From contig UCIT01000007.1 of assembly GCA_900472625.1 (NCBI GenBank), forward strand, positions 266,297 through 330,296: 64,000 nucleotides of DNA. The letters are read 5' to 3'. Below the pieces are notes generated by a model. The model had not been told where the DNA came from and ran no database searches. It saw only the letters and a program-made list of their open reading frames with translations. The DNA comes from Hyphomicrobiales bacterium. GTDB taxonomy: Bacteria > Pseudomonadota > Alphaproteobacteria > Rhizobiales > Rhizobiaceae. Each line of letters begins with the position of its first letter. Positions within the stretch are counted from its first letter, which is position 1. The translations under genes and the position numbers were made by a program. Of this stretch, positions 6,503 to 14,183 are shown piece by piece.

Positions 6503-6975
6503 CTAGCACCCGCCTTCCACATGAATTGTCGTGTAAAAACAATCTGAGAGCGTTGGTTAACAAATACTAAATGTGGGAGGCTGTAATTCACGCGCGGCTG
6601 GTGTATTATCGCGTCGCTCTCACTTCGATTCAGTCACGATAGGCAATGCCTAGATCGGACTGTAGTGTGAAAGTGCACCTTCTCACCCGTCGCAACCGGA
6701 TGAGAAGGGCTGATCGTCAACGCGTGAATAGGAAAAAACGCATATGCAGTACGACAGACTACTCCGAACCATCTTGATGGTCCGAACGATCATCATTGTC
6801 ATCCTCGATCTCTACGATCGACTAAGACTGAGATGACTTCCCCTGTGTGCCGTTAACGTCGCGTTAACAAGCCGTTTATCGGCCAAAATGACGCAAGCGT
6901 CAAGTTAAAACTATTAAAGCTTGAGAACCGTAGTCGGCGCCAGTGGTGCCGGCTACCCCGCAATTAAACGATAAT
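6503..6975. other. Non-coding junction between early (+) and late (-) operons
   Basis: This convergent-operon gap holds a perfect 8-bp stem (CCTTCTCA ... TGAGAAGG, 6674-6710 region), a second short stem around 6768-6782, and a GC-rich inverted repeat near 6934-6953 (GGCGCC ... GGTGCC) that could terminate the minus-strand late transcript. None has a convincing T-run. A 30-codon hydrophobic ORF lies at 6744-6836. I see no tRNA. Confidence 0.45.
6744..6836 (+). CDS. Candidate 30-residue hydrophobic peptide
   Basis: ATG 6744 opens a 30-codon frame ending TGA at 6834-6836. The peptide has a hydrophobic core (TILMVRT then IIIVILDLY) flanked by Arg-rich ends, a pattern like small membrane peptides of phages and type I toxins. 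An AGGAA lies about 12 bases upstream, a weak and distant ribosome site. It has not been matched to any family, and chance is possible at this length. Confidence 0.3.
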   Translation: MQYDRLLRTILMVRTIIIVILDLYDRLRLR

Positions 6976-7485
6976 TCAGCGGATCGCAAAGACCGTTATC
7001 GTCCACTTATATTTGACCAGCAGCGTCAGGGCGGGCGTGTAGACGGTGAGCGACAGTTCGCCGTCCTTAAGGCACTTGGGAATCCCGAACAGATAATCAT
7101 CGGGCGTAGCTGGCGGGACGATCTCGATGATGTCGCCGACCTTCAGTCCAGGGCAAGCCTTCTTGAACGGCTTCGGCCCACCGATTGCGACGATACCACC
7201 GACCTCGATCTCGACAGAACCAAGCGGCACGCGTTCAGCCTTCCGCTGAGCGATATCGCGGACAGCGTTGAGCTCATCATCAGTTGCGAGCGACGGCAGC
7301 CCTTCTTTCAAGGCTGCGATGTCAGCGTCATGCTTGCGGATGGTCGCCTGCAGCTCGTCGATCTCTTCGGCCGACAGGGTAACAGCCTTCTCCGTCTGTC
7401 CGGACTGCGCGGCCGTCTGCATCAGCAACTGACGTTGCATCATCGCGTTGCGCCGAGCCAGCGGCCAGGAGCTCGACGGGCTCAC
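6976..7485 (-). CDS. Hypothetical late protein, third gene of the terminal module
   Basis: 169 residues if read from the GTG at 7485, which overlaps the preceding stop as GTGA; a TTG at 7512 is the alternative. The first ~80 residues are helical (ARRNAMMQRQLLMQTAAQ ... EIDELQATIRKHDADIAALKEG) and probably coiled coil. The second half is beta-rich, with Gly/Pro turns (VGGIVAIGGPKPFKKACPGLKVGDIIEIVPP). No transmembrane segment is seen. It is the most distal gene of the late transcript. No family is recognised, and element 2 has no counterpart. Confidence 0.6.
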   Translation of the reverse strand: MSPSSSWPLARRNAMMQRQLLMQTAAQSGQTEKAVTLSAEEIDELQATIRKHDADIAALKEGLPSLATDDELNAVRDIAQRKAERVPLGSVEIEVGGIVAIGGPKPFKKACPGLKVGDIIEIVPPATPDDYLFGIPKCLKDGELSLTVYTPALTLLVKYKWTITVFAIR

Positions 7486-7916
7486 GGGAAGATCTCGCTG
7501 CGTGTCAGCCAAAACGGATGGCAGCGGTTATAAATCTCGGCGAACGTGGCATTGGCCACCTGCTCTACCGTGGCGTCGATCACATAAGGAAACGTCAGTT
7601 GCGTGCCGAGCGGCCGCGATGCTGTCGGGTTCGGATTCTGAATTTCAACACGCAATTGGCGGAAAGCCGAGCCTGGCTCACCGAAGAACCATGCAGCACC
7701 TTGCGGCTCGCACTGACGAAGTTTCGTGAACTTGAAGACCACCTTGCTCTTGCTTTCCTCGGCGCGCTCGATCGAAACGATCTTGAACTTCGAGTAGACC
7801 GGAAACCACTTGGTTTCGATCCACGGGCCGAACGTGAAGAACGCGATCAAAAGGATGGCGACGGCCGTCGTCGTCAGTCCGAAATTGAGCAAGCGTTGTG
7901 AGATTGATCGGTTCAT
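7482..7916 (-). CDS. Membrane-anchored protein with CHPFW motif, module protein B (element 1)
   Basis: 144 residues from ATG 7916, overlapping the stop of the upstream gene (ATGA). One N-terminal membrane segment (TTTAVAILLIAFFTFGPWI, ~13-31) precedes a periplasmic-type domain with the motifs IETKWFPVYSKFKIVSIE, F.KLRQCEPQGAAWFFG and, at the end, YNRCHPFWLTRSEIFP. The two Cys could form a disulfide. A homologue with the same motifs and length lies at 40442-40894 at the end of the element 2 late operon, next to the same partner type. Function unknown; lysis accessory and superinfection exclusion are both possible from location. Confidence 0.75.
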   Translation of the reverse strand: MNRSISQRLLNFGLTTTAVAILLIAFFTFGPWIETKWFPVYSKFKIVSIERAEESKSKVVFKFTKLRQCEPQGAAWFFGEPGSAFRQLRVEIQNPNPTASRPLGTQLTFPYVIDATVEQVANATFAEIYNRCHPFWLTRSEIFP

Positions 7917-8275
7917 GGGGAAAGTCCACCTTTGATGATGAAGGTCGCGAAGCCCACCAGGATCGCGGACATGAAGACCCACAGTCCCTTAGCGCCAATT
8001 CCACGCATGTCCTTGATTTCTTCGCGGGTGTCCTTGATCTGCCCCTCCATACGGTCAAGACGGGCATAAAGCGCTTTGTCGCGCTCATCTTCGCGGGCTT
8101 CGGTGATAGCTCGCTCTTGGGCGAGCGATTCCAGGTGCTCTACGCGACGACTGATTGCCGCCGTTTGAAGAGCTAACTCCGAGATCGAGTTCCCCTGGTT
8201 GGACACAAATCGTTCCAATTCTTCCAGTCGGCGCCGATCATCCCTTGCGAACTCGCTGTGGTCAGTTGGCGCCAT
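7913..8275 (-). CDS. Coiled-coil tail-anchored membrane protein, module protein A (element 1)
   Basis: 120 residues from ATG 8275. A long N-terminal coiled coil (DDRRRLEELERFVSN ... LYARLDRMEGQIKDTREEIKDM) ends in a single C-terminal membrane helix (GLWVFMSAILVGFATFIIKGG). The layout is like XhlA-type and related small phage membrane proteins. It is coupled by ATGA to the next gene. A protein of the same architecture at 40884-41168 forms the same pair in element 2. A partial palindrome lies upstream at 8353. Confidence 0.7.
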   Translation of the reverse strand: MAPTDHSEFARDDRRRLEELERFVSNQGNSISELALQTAAISRRVEHLESLAQERAITEAREDERDKALYARLDRMEGQIKDTREEIKDMRGIGAKGLWVFMSAILVGFATFIIKGGLSP

Positions 8276-8352
8276 TGATCTGACCCGAATATGCGTTGCA
8301 TGTGAGTTTCATCGAGGTCCTTGCCGGCATCAGATCACCTTATAGGACCATA

Positions 8353-8369
8353 TACCACATTTAGTTGAT
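8353..8369. repeat. Dispersed operator-like palindrome, degenerate copy 4
   Basis: TACCAC-ATTTA-GTTGAT. The right arm is perfect and the left arm matches at 4 of 6 positions. It lies in the divergent gap between the genes starting at 8275 (-) and 8472 (+), where it could affect both promoters. Confidence 0.5.
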
Positions 8370-8471
8370 TATGGAATAGGTCAACACCTCATCTGCGAAA
8401 ACCAACCGGTCTTGTGCCGCACCCTTTGATCCTCCATATCAACCGTCGGATGCAGTTTGGAAGGGTGACAG

Positions 8472-9029
8472 ATGAGCACATCAGAGACTGACGAATTCGA
8501 AGTTATGGCCTGCCCTTGTGGCGCGGGCTTAGTCATGAAGTATGTGACAACCTACGAGAATGCTTGGAGCGGCGCTGACACGACCTACGGGATTAGCTGT
8601 CATAAGTGCTCGAAAGAATGGTCGGCTGGCCGGGGTCATCTGACACACCTTGAGGACGATCGGGCCAACACATCCTTATTCAGAACCCTGATGGATGCCG
8701 AAGACGCGATAACGAAATTCATGGAACCTGAGATCGACGCGTATTTCGCCAACCCGAAATTCAGGGACATGGCCAAGGTGCAGCGCGAAATGATGCGCCT
8801 TTCGCTGTCACCGAGAGATATTCGCAACTTCCGGATAGGACGAGCCCAGGGGAAAAGGTATTCCGAGCTCTGCCGACCGTTTAAAAACAGATCTTGGCTG
8901 ACGTCACTGGCGAGTGGCGTGGGGAAGGCCGAAGAGCTGAGCGCGCTCTGCGATGCTCGGGAAGCTGCGATTGCCGCCTATGAAACGCACAACGTTCGCA
9001 AAATTCACTTCCCTGCAGATCGCCGGTAG
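8472..9029 (+). CDS. Plus-strand accessory protein with N-terminal zinc ribbon
   Basis: 185 residues, start supported by an upstream AAGGGTGA. CPCG near residue 14 and CHKC near 44 form a zinc-ribbon-like pair; the rest is mainly helical. It is the only gene pointing against the 29-kb late block and sits between the holin and the terminal membrane module. Its stop is immediately adjacent to the stop of the holin gene (9029/9030). Such inverted single genes in late regions are often morons expressed from the prophage, which is an inference here. No family recognised. Confidence 0.65.
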   Translation: MSTSETDEFEVMACPCGAGLVMKYVTTYENAWSGADTTYGISCHKCSKEWSAGRGHLTHLEDDRANTSLFRTLMDAEDAITKFMEPEIDAYFANPKFRDMAKVQREMMRLSLSPRDIRNFRIGRAQGKRYSELCRPFKNRSWLTSLASGVGKAEELSALCDAREAAIAAYETHNVRKIHFPADRR

Positions 9030-9422
9030 TCAGCGTCCCGATCGGCTCTTGATGGCGCTAGCGATCGTGTTTGCGATCGTCTCCGCACCCTTCGAGACAA
9101 AGTAAAAGCCGATCACGGTCATAACGATGAAGGTGACCTGTTGGCCAGGGTATGGCGTGACGCCTAAGCGGAGCACGCTGTCCCAAACGATGATCTTGAA
9201 CACGTAGGCTGCCACCGACAACCCCATGATGTTCCGCGGACTCCACCATCGATCGGAGACGGCAGCCTGCAGCACGACGTCGCGCTTGGCTTCAAGGTTG
9301 GAGATCTCGACGTCGGCCGCGATCCTGGTCTTGTCTGTGTCAGCTTCAAGCTTCCGCTTGTAGGCGTCGGTCAGAGCGCCAGTGATCGCGTTCAGTGGGT
9401 TGAGCCAGGAGAAGAGCCCCAT
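9030..9422 (-). CDS. Holin of the GTA 3TM superfamily
   Basis: 130 residues. It begins MGLFSWLNPLNAITGALTDAYKRKLEA, followed by a charged helix with 'EISNLEAKRDVVLQAA', a WW(S)PRNIMG segment, and two strongly hydrophobic stretches (GLSVAAYVFKIIVWD and VTFIVMTVIGFYFVSKG). This is the arrangement of the 3TM holins found in alphaproteobacterial gene transfer agents and phages. It would permeabilise the inner membrane for the GH19 endolysin encoded at 12937-14124. Confidence 0.8.
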   Translation of the reverse strand: MGLFSWLNPLNAITGALTDAYKRKLEADTDKTRIAADVEISNLEAKRDVVLQAAVSDRWWSPRNIMGLSVAAYVFKIIVWDSVLRLGVTPYPGQQVTFIVMTVIGFYFVSKGAETIANTIASAIKSRSGR

Positions 9423-9426
9423 CGTC

Positions 9427-9747
9427 TTACTCCGAGGTTGGCCAAGAGAACTGAGGCAGCTCGTTCAGGAAGTCTTGAACAGTGGGCTGTTCGCGCTGCT
9501 GTGCGATGACCTTGCGCAGTTCTTCGTTGGCGTAGGTCCATACGTTTGAACGCCAGGTAAACAACGCCTGAGCCTCAGAATCGTAACGTGGGTTCGCGTC
9601 ACCACGATACGACGTGGCCGAAGCGATCGAGTCGTAGCCGCGCTCCTGAGCCTTCGCATCCATGAAAGCCTGCACGGCATTGGCATAGACGGATTGGGAC
9701 GCTGGCTTTTCGCCCGGCTTGAGCACATTTCCCCAGAAAGTCGGCAT
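9427..9747 (-). CDS. Small tail-fibre-associated phage protein
   Basis: 106 residues. The pattern A.ERGYDSIASATSY ... F.WRSNVWTYANEEL ... PTVQDFLNELPQFSWP is one found widely in short proteins encoded just after tail fibre genes in phages of Proteobacteria. These are probably fibre-assembly or adaptor proteins, and the exact role is not established. It lies 3 bp downstream of the LamG fibre gene, so it is very probably co-translated with it. Confidence 0.65.
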   Translation of the reverse strand: MPTFWGNVLKPGEKPASQSVYANAVQAFMDAKAQERGYDSIASATSYRGDANPRYDSEAQALFTWRSNVWTYANEELRKVIAQQREQPTVQDFLNELPQFSWPTSE

Positions 9748-9750
9748 GGC

Positions 9751-12003
9751 TTAACTCCACTGCAGGACGGCACCGGAGACGGTGACGTTTTTGTTGTTAG
9801 CTGTTCGGACCCGCCACTTCATCGCCGTGCCGCTCGGCTGAGCGGAAATATCCGCCATGCCTTCGCAGACCTTCACGCCACCGAGATCGGAGGCAAGGGA
9901 GAGCGCGACGGCGGTGTAGGTCGTGCCGCCGTCCCTGCTCACCTCGGCGATCAGGTCAGTGTTGATGGTGATTGTGTCGGTCTCAATCGTCTGAACGACC
10001 ATGCGACCGGTGGTCGGTGCACTGGCGGCGGTGTAGGTCACCGAAGTGATAACCATGTTGCTCTTCGGTAGGTCATACGGCACGGTGGGTGGCGTGAAAG
10101 GTCCCGTCCATCGACCCGTGCCAGAGATGCGGAACTCGTCGATGTATCCGTTGAAGCTGGACGAGTTGTCGTAGTTCGCACCTATAGTGAAACCAGCACT
10201 TTGGTCTGCCCAGATATTCGGATCAGTGTAACTGACCCCTTCTTGAACCCCATTGATGTAGAGGCGAGTGACACCCGACGATCTAACCAATGCAACGTGA
10301 TACCAGGTGTTGATTGCAAGAGCTGTCGTTCCGGTGATGCGAACAGTGGCGCCGATGTTGACGATCACGTTAGCCGCGGCATTGTTGATGTAGACAATAG
10401 GGTTGCTCGTAACGGACGAAGACCGAGCATCCCAAATGACGTTCGTCGGTGTCGTGTTGGTGGGTCTGACCCAGCATTCAATTGTGTAGTCGCCTGTCAA
10501 AAGAGTGAGATCTCTATAGGGCGATACCGGCACCTGGCGGAAAGCGTCACCACTTCCGTCGAACAGCATTGACGAGCCACCGAATTTCGATTGCGCGGTG
10601 CTGAGTTGAGCGTTTCCGACGGCTACCCAATTTCTCAAGCCCGTGGAATCCACTAAGGCTGTCGAACCGTTCGCACCGTCACCATGGATGAGTGCAAGCG
10701 TGTTGCTCAACTCCGTGGTCGCGGTGAACCAGTCGTTTGCTTCACTGTAAATGACGTTTTGCGACTGTGCAGGGTCGTTCGCATACTGAGCCGTCGGCGG
10801 TGTGAAATTGCCGGTCCACCGAGCAACATTCGACACTCGAAGTTCATCGATCCAGCCAGTCATCGGGCCGGCTGCTCCATCACGGGCGATACCGATCTTT
10901 GGCGCATTGGCGTTGTTCGTATAGGCGTAGCTGTCGGCGTAGGTTACCCCTTCTTGAACGCCGTTGATGTAAAGTCGGTCAACACCGGAAGAGCGCACTA
11001 GGGCAACGTGGTACCAGGTATTGACGACAACCGTCGTTGTGGAGGTGATAACGGTGCTGCCAGCGGCGTTGTTCATGTTGATTTTGCCAGCCGACAACAC
11101 GATGAGCAAACCGTCATTGCTAGCCGCACTGCGACCATCGTAGATGTAAGATGTCGTCGCAACTGATCCGAAGCGAATCCAGAAGTCGATTGTGAAATCG
11201 CTGGTCAAAAGGTTGAAGGCAGGGTTACCATCGCCCTGTAAATAGTCGCCTGCACCGTCAAGGTAGACGGACGAGCCTCCGAACTTAGACTGGTTAGTGA
11301 CAATCTTCGTATCACCCACCGGAATGAACCTGCGAGGAGATGCGCAAGAGTCCGTTATGGTGGTCGAATTGTTGGCACCATCAAAATGAAGCAACGTGAT
11401 GGTGTTCACGTCGTTGCCACCACTTTGTAAGACCACGCCTGACAAATCATCGAACGCATCTGCCACGCTATTGGCCATGCCAAGTCGTCGACCATCCAGA
11501 TCGGCAACAACAAGCGCCATACTAGAGACATTGCTGCGGAGACCGCTGATCAGGCTTGTCAGCGTTGTCGTTTTGGTCTGCAGATTCGTGACGTCGGACG
11601 TAATCGCGCCCAACGCACTATTGAGGTAGGTCTGAGTGTAGTAACGAGCGTCCGCCTGCGACTTACTGTAGAAGTTGGTGTCGATCACCGTCTTCGTGTA
11701 ATAATTTGCGGGATCAAAAAGACCAACGGCTTCAGCGCTTTCAGCAGCTTGGCGAGCGCTCTCGGCAGCCGCATCTTCACTTTCTGCGGCCCTGTCGGCC
11801 TGAGCCGTCGTCAATGCCAGGATACCGTTCGCAGCCTCATTGATCTCGCCACTTTTATCATTCAGAAACTTTCGGACCGATGGGACTGCAACGCCTCCAT
11901 CGGTCTCGTAGCTGTCGCCGGTCGAACCGTTGACAAAGTCATGGAACCGATCTTCGTTGGTCTTGAAGCGCGGAATACCCTGATCCAGAGGAAGTTCAGC
12001 CAT
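9751..12003 (-). CDS. Tail fibre/receptor-binding protein with two LamG domains
   Basis: 750 residues. An N-terminal helical and coiled-coil attachment part (~1-190) is followed by two tandem concanavalin-like LamG domains (~195-405 and ~430-640) and a beta-rich C-terminus. Both LamG copies contain NTWYHVALVRSSGV.RLYINGVQEGV and a G.IDE.R.S ... RWTG.FTPPT ending. LamG domains bind glycans, so the likely target is cell-surface polysaccharide. The two copies differ at many synonymous and replacement positions, so the duplication is not recent. It starts 12 bp after the tube-like gene at 12016. Confidence 0.8.
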   Translation of the reverse strand: MAELPLDQGIPRFKTNEDRFHDFVNGSTGDSYETDGGVAVPSVRKFLNDKSGEINEAANGILALTTAQADRAAESEDAAAESARQAAESAEAVGLFDPANYYTKTVIDTNFYSKSQADARYYTQTYLNSALGAITSDVTNLQTKTTTLTSLISGLRSNVSSMALVVADLDGRRLGMANSVADAFDDLSGVVLQSGGNDVNTITLLHFDGANNSTTITDSCASPRRFIPVGDTKIVTNQSKFGGSSVYLDGAGDYLQGDGNPAFNLLTSDFTIDFWIRFGSVATTSYIYDGRSAASNDGLLIVLSAGKINMNNAAGSTVITSTTTVVVNTWYHVALVRSSGVDRLYINGVQEGVTYADSYAYTNNANAPKIGIARDGAAGPMTGWIDELRVSNVARWTGNFTPPTAQYANDPAQSQNVIYSEANDWFTATTELSNTLALIHGDGANGSTALVDSTGLRNWVAVGNAQLSTAQSKFGGSSMLFDGSGDAFRQVPVSPYRDLTLLTGDYTIECWVRPTNTTPTNVIWDARSSSVTSNPIVYINNAAANVIVNIGATVRITGTTALAINTWYHVALVRSSGVTRLYINGVQEGVSYTDPNIWADQSAGFTIGANYDNSSSFNGYIDEFRISGTGRWTGPFTPPTVPYDLPKSNMVITSVTYTAASAPTTGRMVVQTIETDTITINTDLIAEVSRDGGTTYTAVALSLASDLGGVKVCEGMADISAQPSGTAMKWRVRTANNKNVTVSGAVLQWS

Positions 12004-12015
12004 GATGATCTGTCC

Positions 12016-12924
12016 TTACGGTATCGCCTGGCCGTAATCACTGGCCGGCATCGAGATGTTGATGATCGTGTTGAGTTCGTCTTCGAGTTCAGGGAACTGA
12101 CCGAGCGTGATTCCGCCCTGATCGATGATCGCCTGCTCGTCGGAGCTCTGTCCTGTTTCCAGGAGTGTATCGAAATAGACTTGCTCTACTGCCGGCCCGA
12201 GACGCATCGCCGTTGCTGTGAACGGAATTTGTTGCCACTGGTCACCCTTGAAGTCGATCGCACCCTTGGCGCTGATGCGAACGTAGGGGAAGTACACGTT
12301 ACGCCTGGGACCCACGACCGCGCGCGAGACAAATCGAAGGGCGCCGTAGACCTCACGAGCCTTGGACGATAGCGAATCCGAGAACGTCCGACGCCATGCA
12401 AACGTGACATAGAGCATGCCGCCGTTAGGGATCACTGTGCTGCCGTTCATCACCTGGATCCGGCCATTGGCTTCGTCGAGCGAGTAATTCCCGTCGATCG
12501 GCACGATGTTGCCGTTGAAAACTACTATGACGTCGAGAACCTGCCGAACGCCGTTCGGATAGGCGGTTTTCCCAAGCTGATAGAAGCGGCCGCGCTGGAC
12601 CACGAAGTTCTCGGTGATCTGGTTGCCAGCGGGGATGGCGATTGTGCTCCCCTCCTGGCCGTAAAACAGACCAACGTTTTCGATCGAGATGCTGTCGGTG
12701 ATGAATTCGACCGAGTTGTTCTCGGCGATGACCGCACCTTCCTTCGCAACCTTCTGCCCTTTGAACGACGTAGAGCGATCGAGCCGATCGATGGATCTGC
12801 TGACCTGAAAGCTCGGGGTGTTGCCGATGTAGCGCTCGCCGATCCCAACCTTCGTGCCGAGTGTGAAGACGTCGAAGTACACTTCGCCGCGGCCGAGCAC
12901 CAACTGGTTGGGATCAAATTCCAT
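12016..12924 (-). CDS. Second tail-tube-like protein (paralogue of the tube at 24825)
   Basis: 302 residues. It aligns along its length with the tube protein at 24825-25634. Shared features are LGRGE(V/L)YF near the N-terminus, GERY(I/L)GNTP.F, a conserved 'N...V.LF(Y/F)G' segment, a FYQLG segment, and near the end a KGD(Q/E)WQQIPF block. It sits between the endolysin and the LamG fibre, far from the tube, tape-measure and tip order where a structural tube belongs. It may form a collar or spike adaptor linking fibre to tip. The presence of two copies is seen; the adaptor role is inferred. Confidence 0.75.
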   Translation of the reverse strand: MEFDPNQLVLGRGEVYFDVFTLGTKVGIGERYIGNTPSFQVSRSIDRLDRSTSFKGQKVAKEGAVIAENNSVEFITDSISIENVGLFYGQEGSTIAIPAGNQITENFVVQRGRFYQLGKTAYPNGVRQVLDVIVVFNGNIVPIDGNYSLDEANGRIQVMNGSTVIPNGGMLYVTFAWRRTFSDSLSSKAREVYGALRFVSRAVVGPRRNVYFPYVRISAKGAIDFKGDQWQQIPFTATAMRLGPAVEQVYFDTLLETGQSSDEQAIIDQGGITLGQFPELEDELNTIINISMPASDYGQAIP

Positions 12925-12936
12925 TCGAGCTTCCGA

Positions 12937-14124
12937 TTAGACGCTATGACCGGCGCGATATGCTTCGACCTGTGCCTGGATGATCAAGACGGCGCCGTAG
13001 ATCACCCCACCGCCGACGACGGCGCCGATGATCCAAGGCGAAAAGGAGATCACGGTGTCGTAGAGTCCCTTGGCGCTATCCAGCTTGGTCTTGATGCCAT
13101 CGAAATCCGTGACACCCTGCCCCACCGCCCCCACACCCATGACGCCGAGCACACCCTGACCAAACTTCTTGATGCGATCGGCAAGCGTGACCGTCGGGAT
13201 CCGCTTTTCTTTCAGGTCAGTGGCAGTGGCGGTCGTGCGAGCTGCAGAGTTCTGCCGGGCCGGTGCTTTTACGAGCGCTGCCAACAGTTCGTCGCTGACC
13301 TGACCAGTGAGCGGCATACCGTTGTCAGCCTCGAATGACGTGATGGCGTTGCGCGTGCGCCGACCCATTTTGTTGTCAACGTCACCGACCTCCGGATAAC
13401 CCTTGTCGCGGAGGAGCTGCTGAACGTTCTCGATCAGCTTGCTTTCCTTCGTAGCCGGCGCGGGCGAGAGCAGCGGAATCGGCGATGCATTCGAAGAGCC
13501 TGCACCCACGAAGATCTTCTTCGCCGATGCGAGATACTTCCGAGCTTCGGCCAGTCCGTTCGTGCCGCCGTTCCAAACCTTGCGCAAACCGACCAGATCG
13601 TCGGCGTCAGCGTAACGATTGCAATTGCGTTTGGCCCATTCACGGACAGCGGTCTTGAACGCGGTGACAGGTTCACGAAGCGCGGCCGGATTATCCTCGA
13701 ACCCGAGGTCGGCATAGTTCGCTCGACCGGTAGTCTGCCCCATGCCACCGCCTCGCATGTCCCAACCGTCATTCGGCTGCGTGTTGCCGAGGTTCTTGCG
13801 ACCCCATGCACCGCCGTAGACGGTATTTGCGATAGCCTTCTGGTCCGCCTTGCGACGGGCAGTGCGGCCGTATTTCTTTGCGTCGGCGGCGCTGATGCGA
13901 ACTCGGCTGAACTTGGACATGAGCGCCTCAACGCTGTAGTTCAGGCTCTCTTCGACAGACGTGAGACCGCCCGTTTCGACAGCGATCTGCGTCATGAAGT
14001 GCGGAATGCGCAGGTCGGTCGTGATGCCAACCGCCTCAGCGTCACCCCAGTTGTCGACGATTGCCTTCACAAGCGGCTCTTTGGCGGACGGGCAGAACTT
14101 CTTGATTTGCGCACGGGTGATCAT
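12937..14124 (-). CDS. GH19-type endolysin with peptidoglycan-binding domain and C-terminal membrane segment
   Basis: 395 residues from ATG 14124 (GGAG ten bases upstream). Residues ~1-210 resemble glycoside hydrolase family 19 lysozyme/chitinase domains: FMTQIAVETGGLTSVEESLNYS includes the catalytic Glu region, followed by the YGGAWGRKNLGNTQPNDGW ... RGGGMGQTTGR segment. Residues ~230-300 are a PG_binding_1 domain (LIENVQQLLRDKGYPEVG ... GRRTRNAITSFEADNGMPLTG). Near the end lies a Gly-rich hydrophobic stretch (WIIGAVVGGGVIYGAVLII), probably membrane-inserted. It cleaves peptidoglycan; partner holin at 9030. A palindrome copy precedes the gene. Confidence 0.8.
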   Translation of the reverse strand: MITRAQIKKFCPSAKEPLVKAIVDNWGDAEAVGITTDLRIPHFMTQIAVETGGLTSVEESLNYSVEALMSKFSRVRISAADAKKYGRTARRKADQKAIANTVYGGAWGRKNLGNTQPNDGWDMRGGGMGQTTGRANYADLGFEDNPAALREPVTAFKTAVREWAKRNCNRYADADDLVGLRKVWNGGTNGLAEARKYLASAKKIFVGAGSSNASPIPLLSPAPATKESKLIENVQQLLRDKGYPEVGDVDNKMGRRTRNAITSFEADNGMPLTGQVSDELLAALVKAPARQNSAARTTATATDLKEKRIPTVTLADRIKKFGQGVLGVMGVGAVGQGVTDFDGIKTKLDSAKGLYDTVISFSPWIIGAVVGGGVIYGAVLIIQAQVEAYRAGHSV

Positions 14125-14159
14125 GGAAGGAACTCCGCTATTCAACTTTTAAAGGCACA

Positions 14160-14176
14160 GATAACATATGGTTGAA
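14160..14176. repeat. Dispersed operator-like palindrome, copy 5, with adjacent half-site
   Basis: On the minus strand TTCAAC-CATAT-GTTATC, preceded by TTA. It lies 36 bp before the endolysin start. A further TTCAAC half-site is at 14141-14146. The pair fills the only non-coding gap between tail tip and endolysin genes. Confidence 0.7.
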
Positions 14177-14183
14177 TAATTGG

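Noticed and set aside
6674..6710. Stem CCTTCTCA/TGAGAAGG as an intrinsic terminator
   Set aside because: The stem is perfect, but the loop is long and no T-run follows on either strand, so it is only noted within the gap entry.
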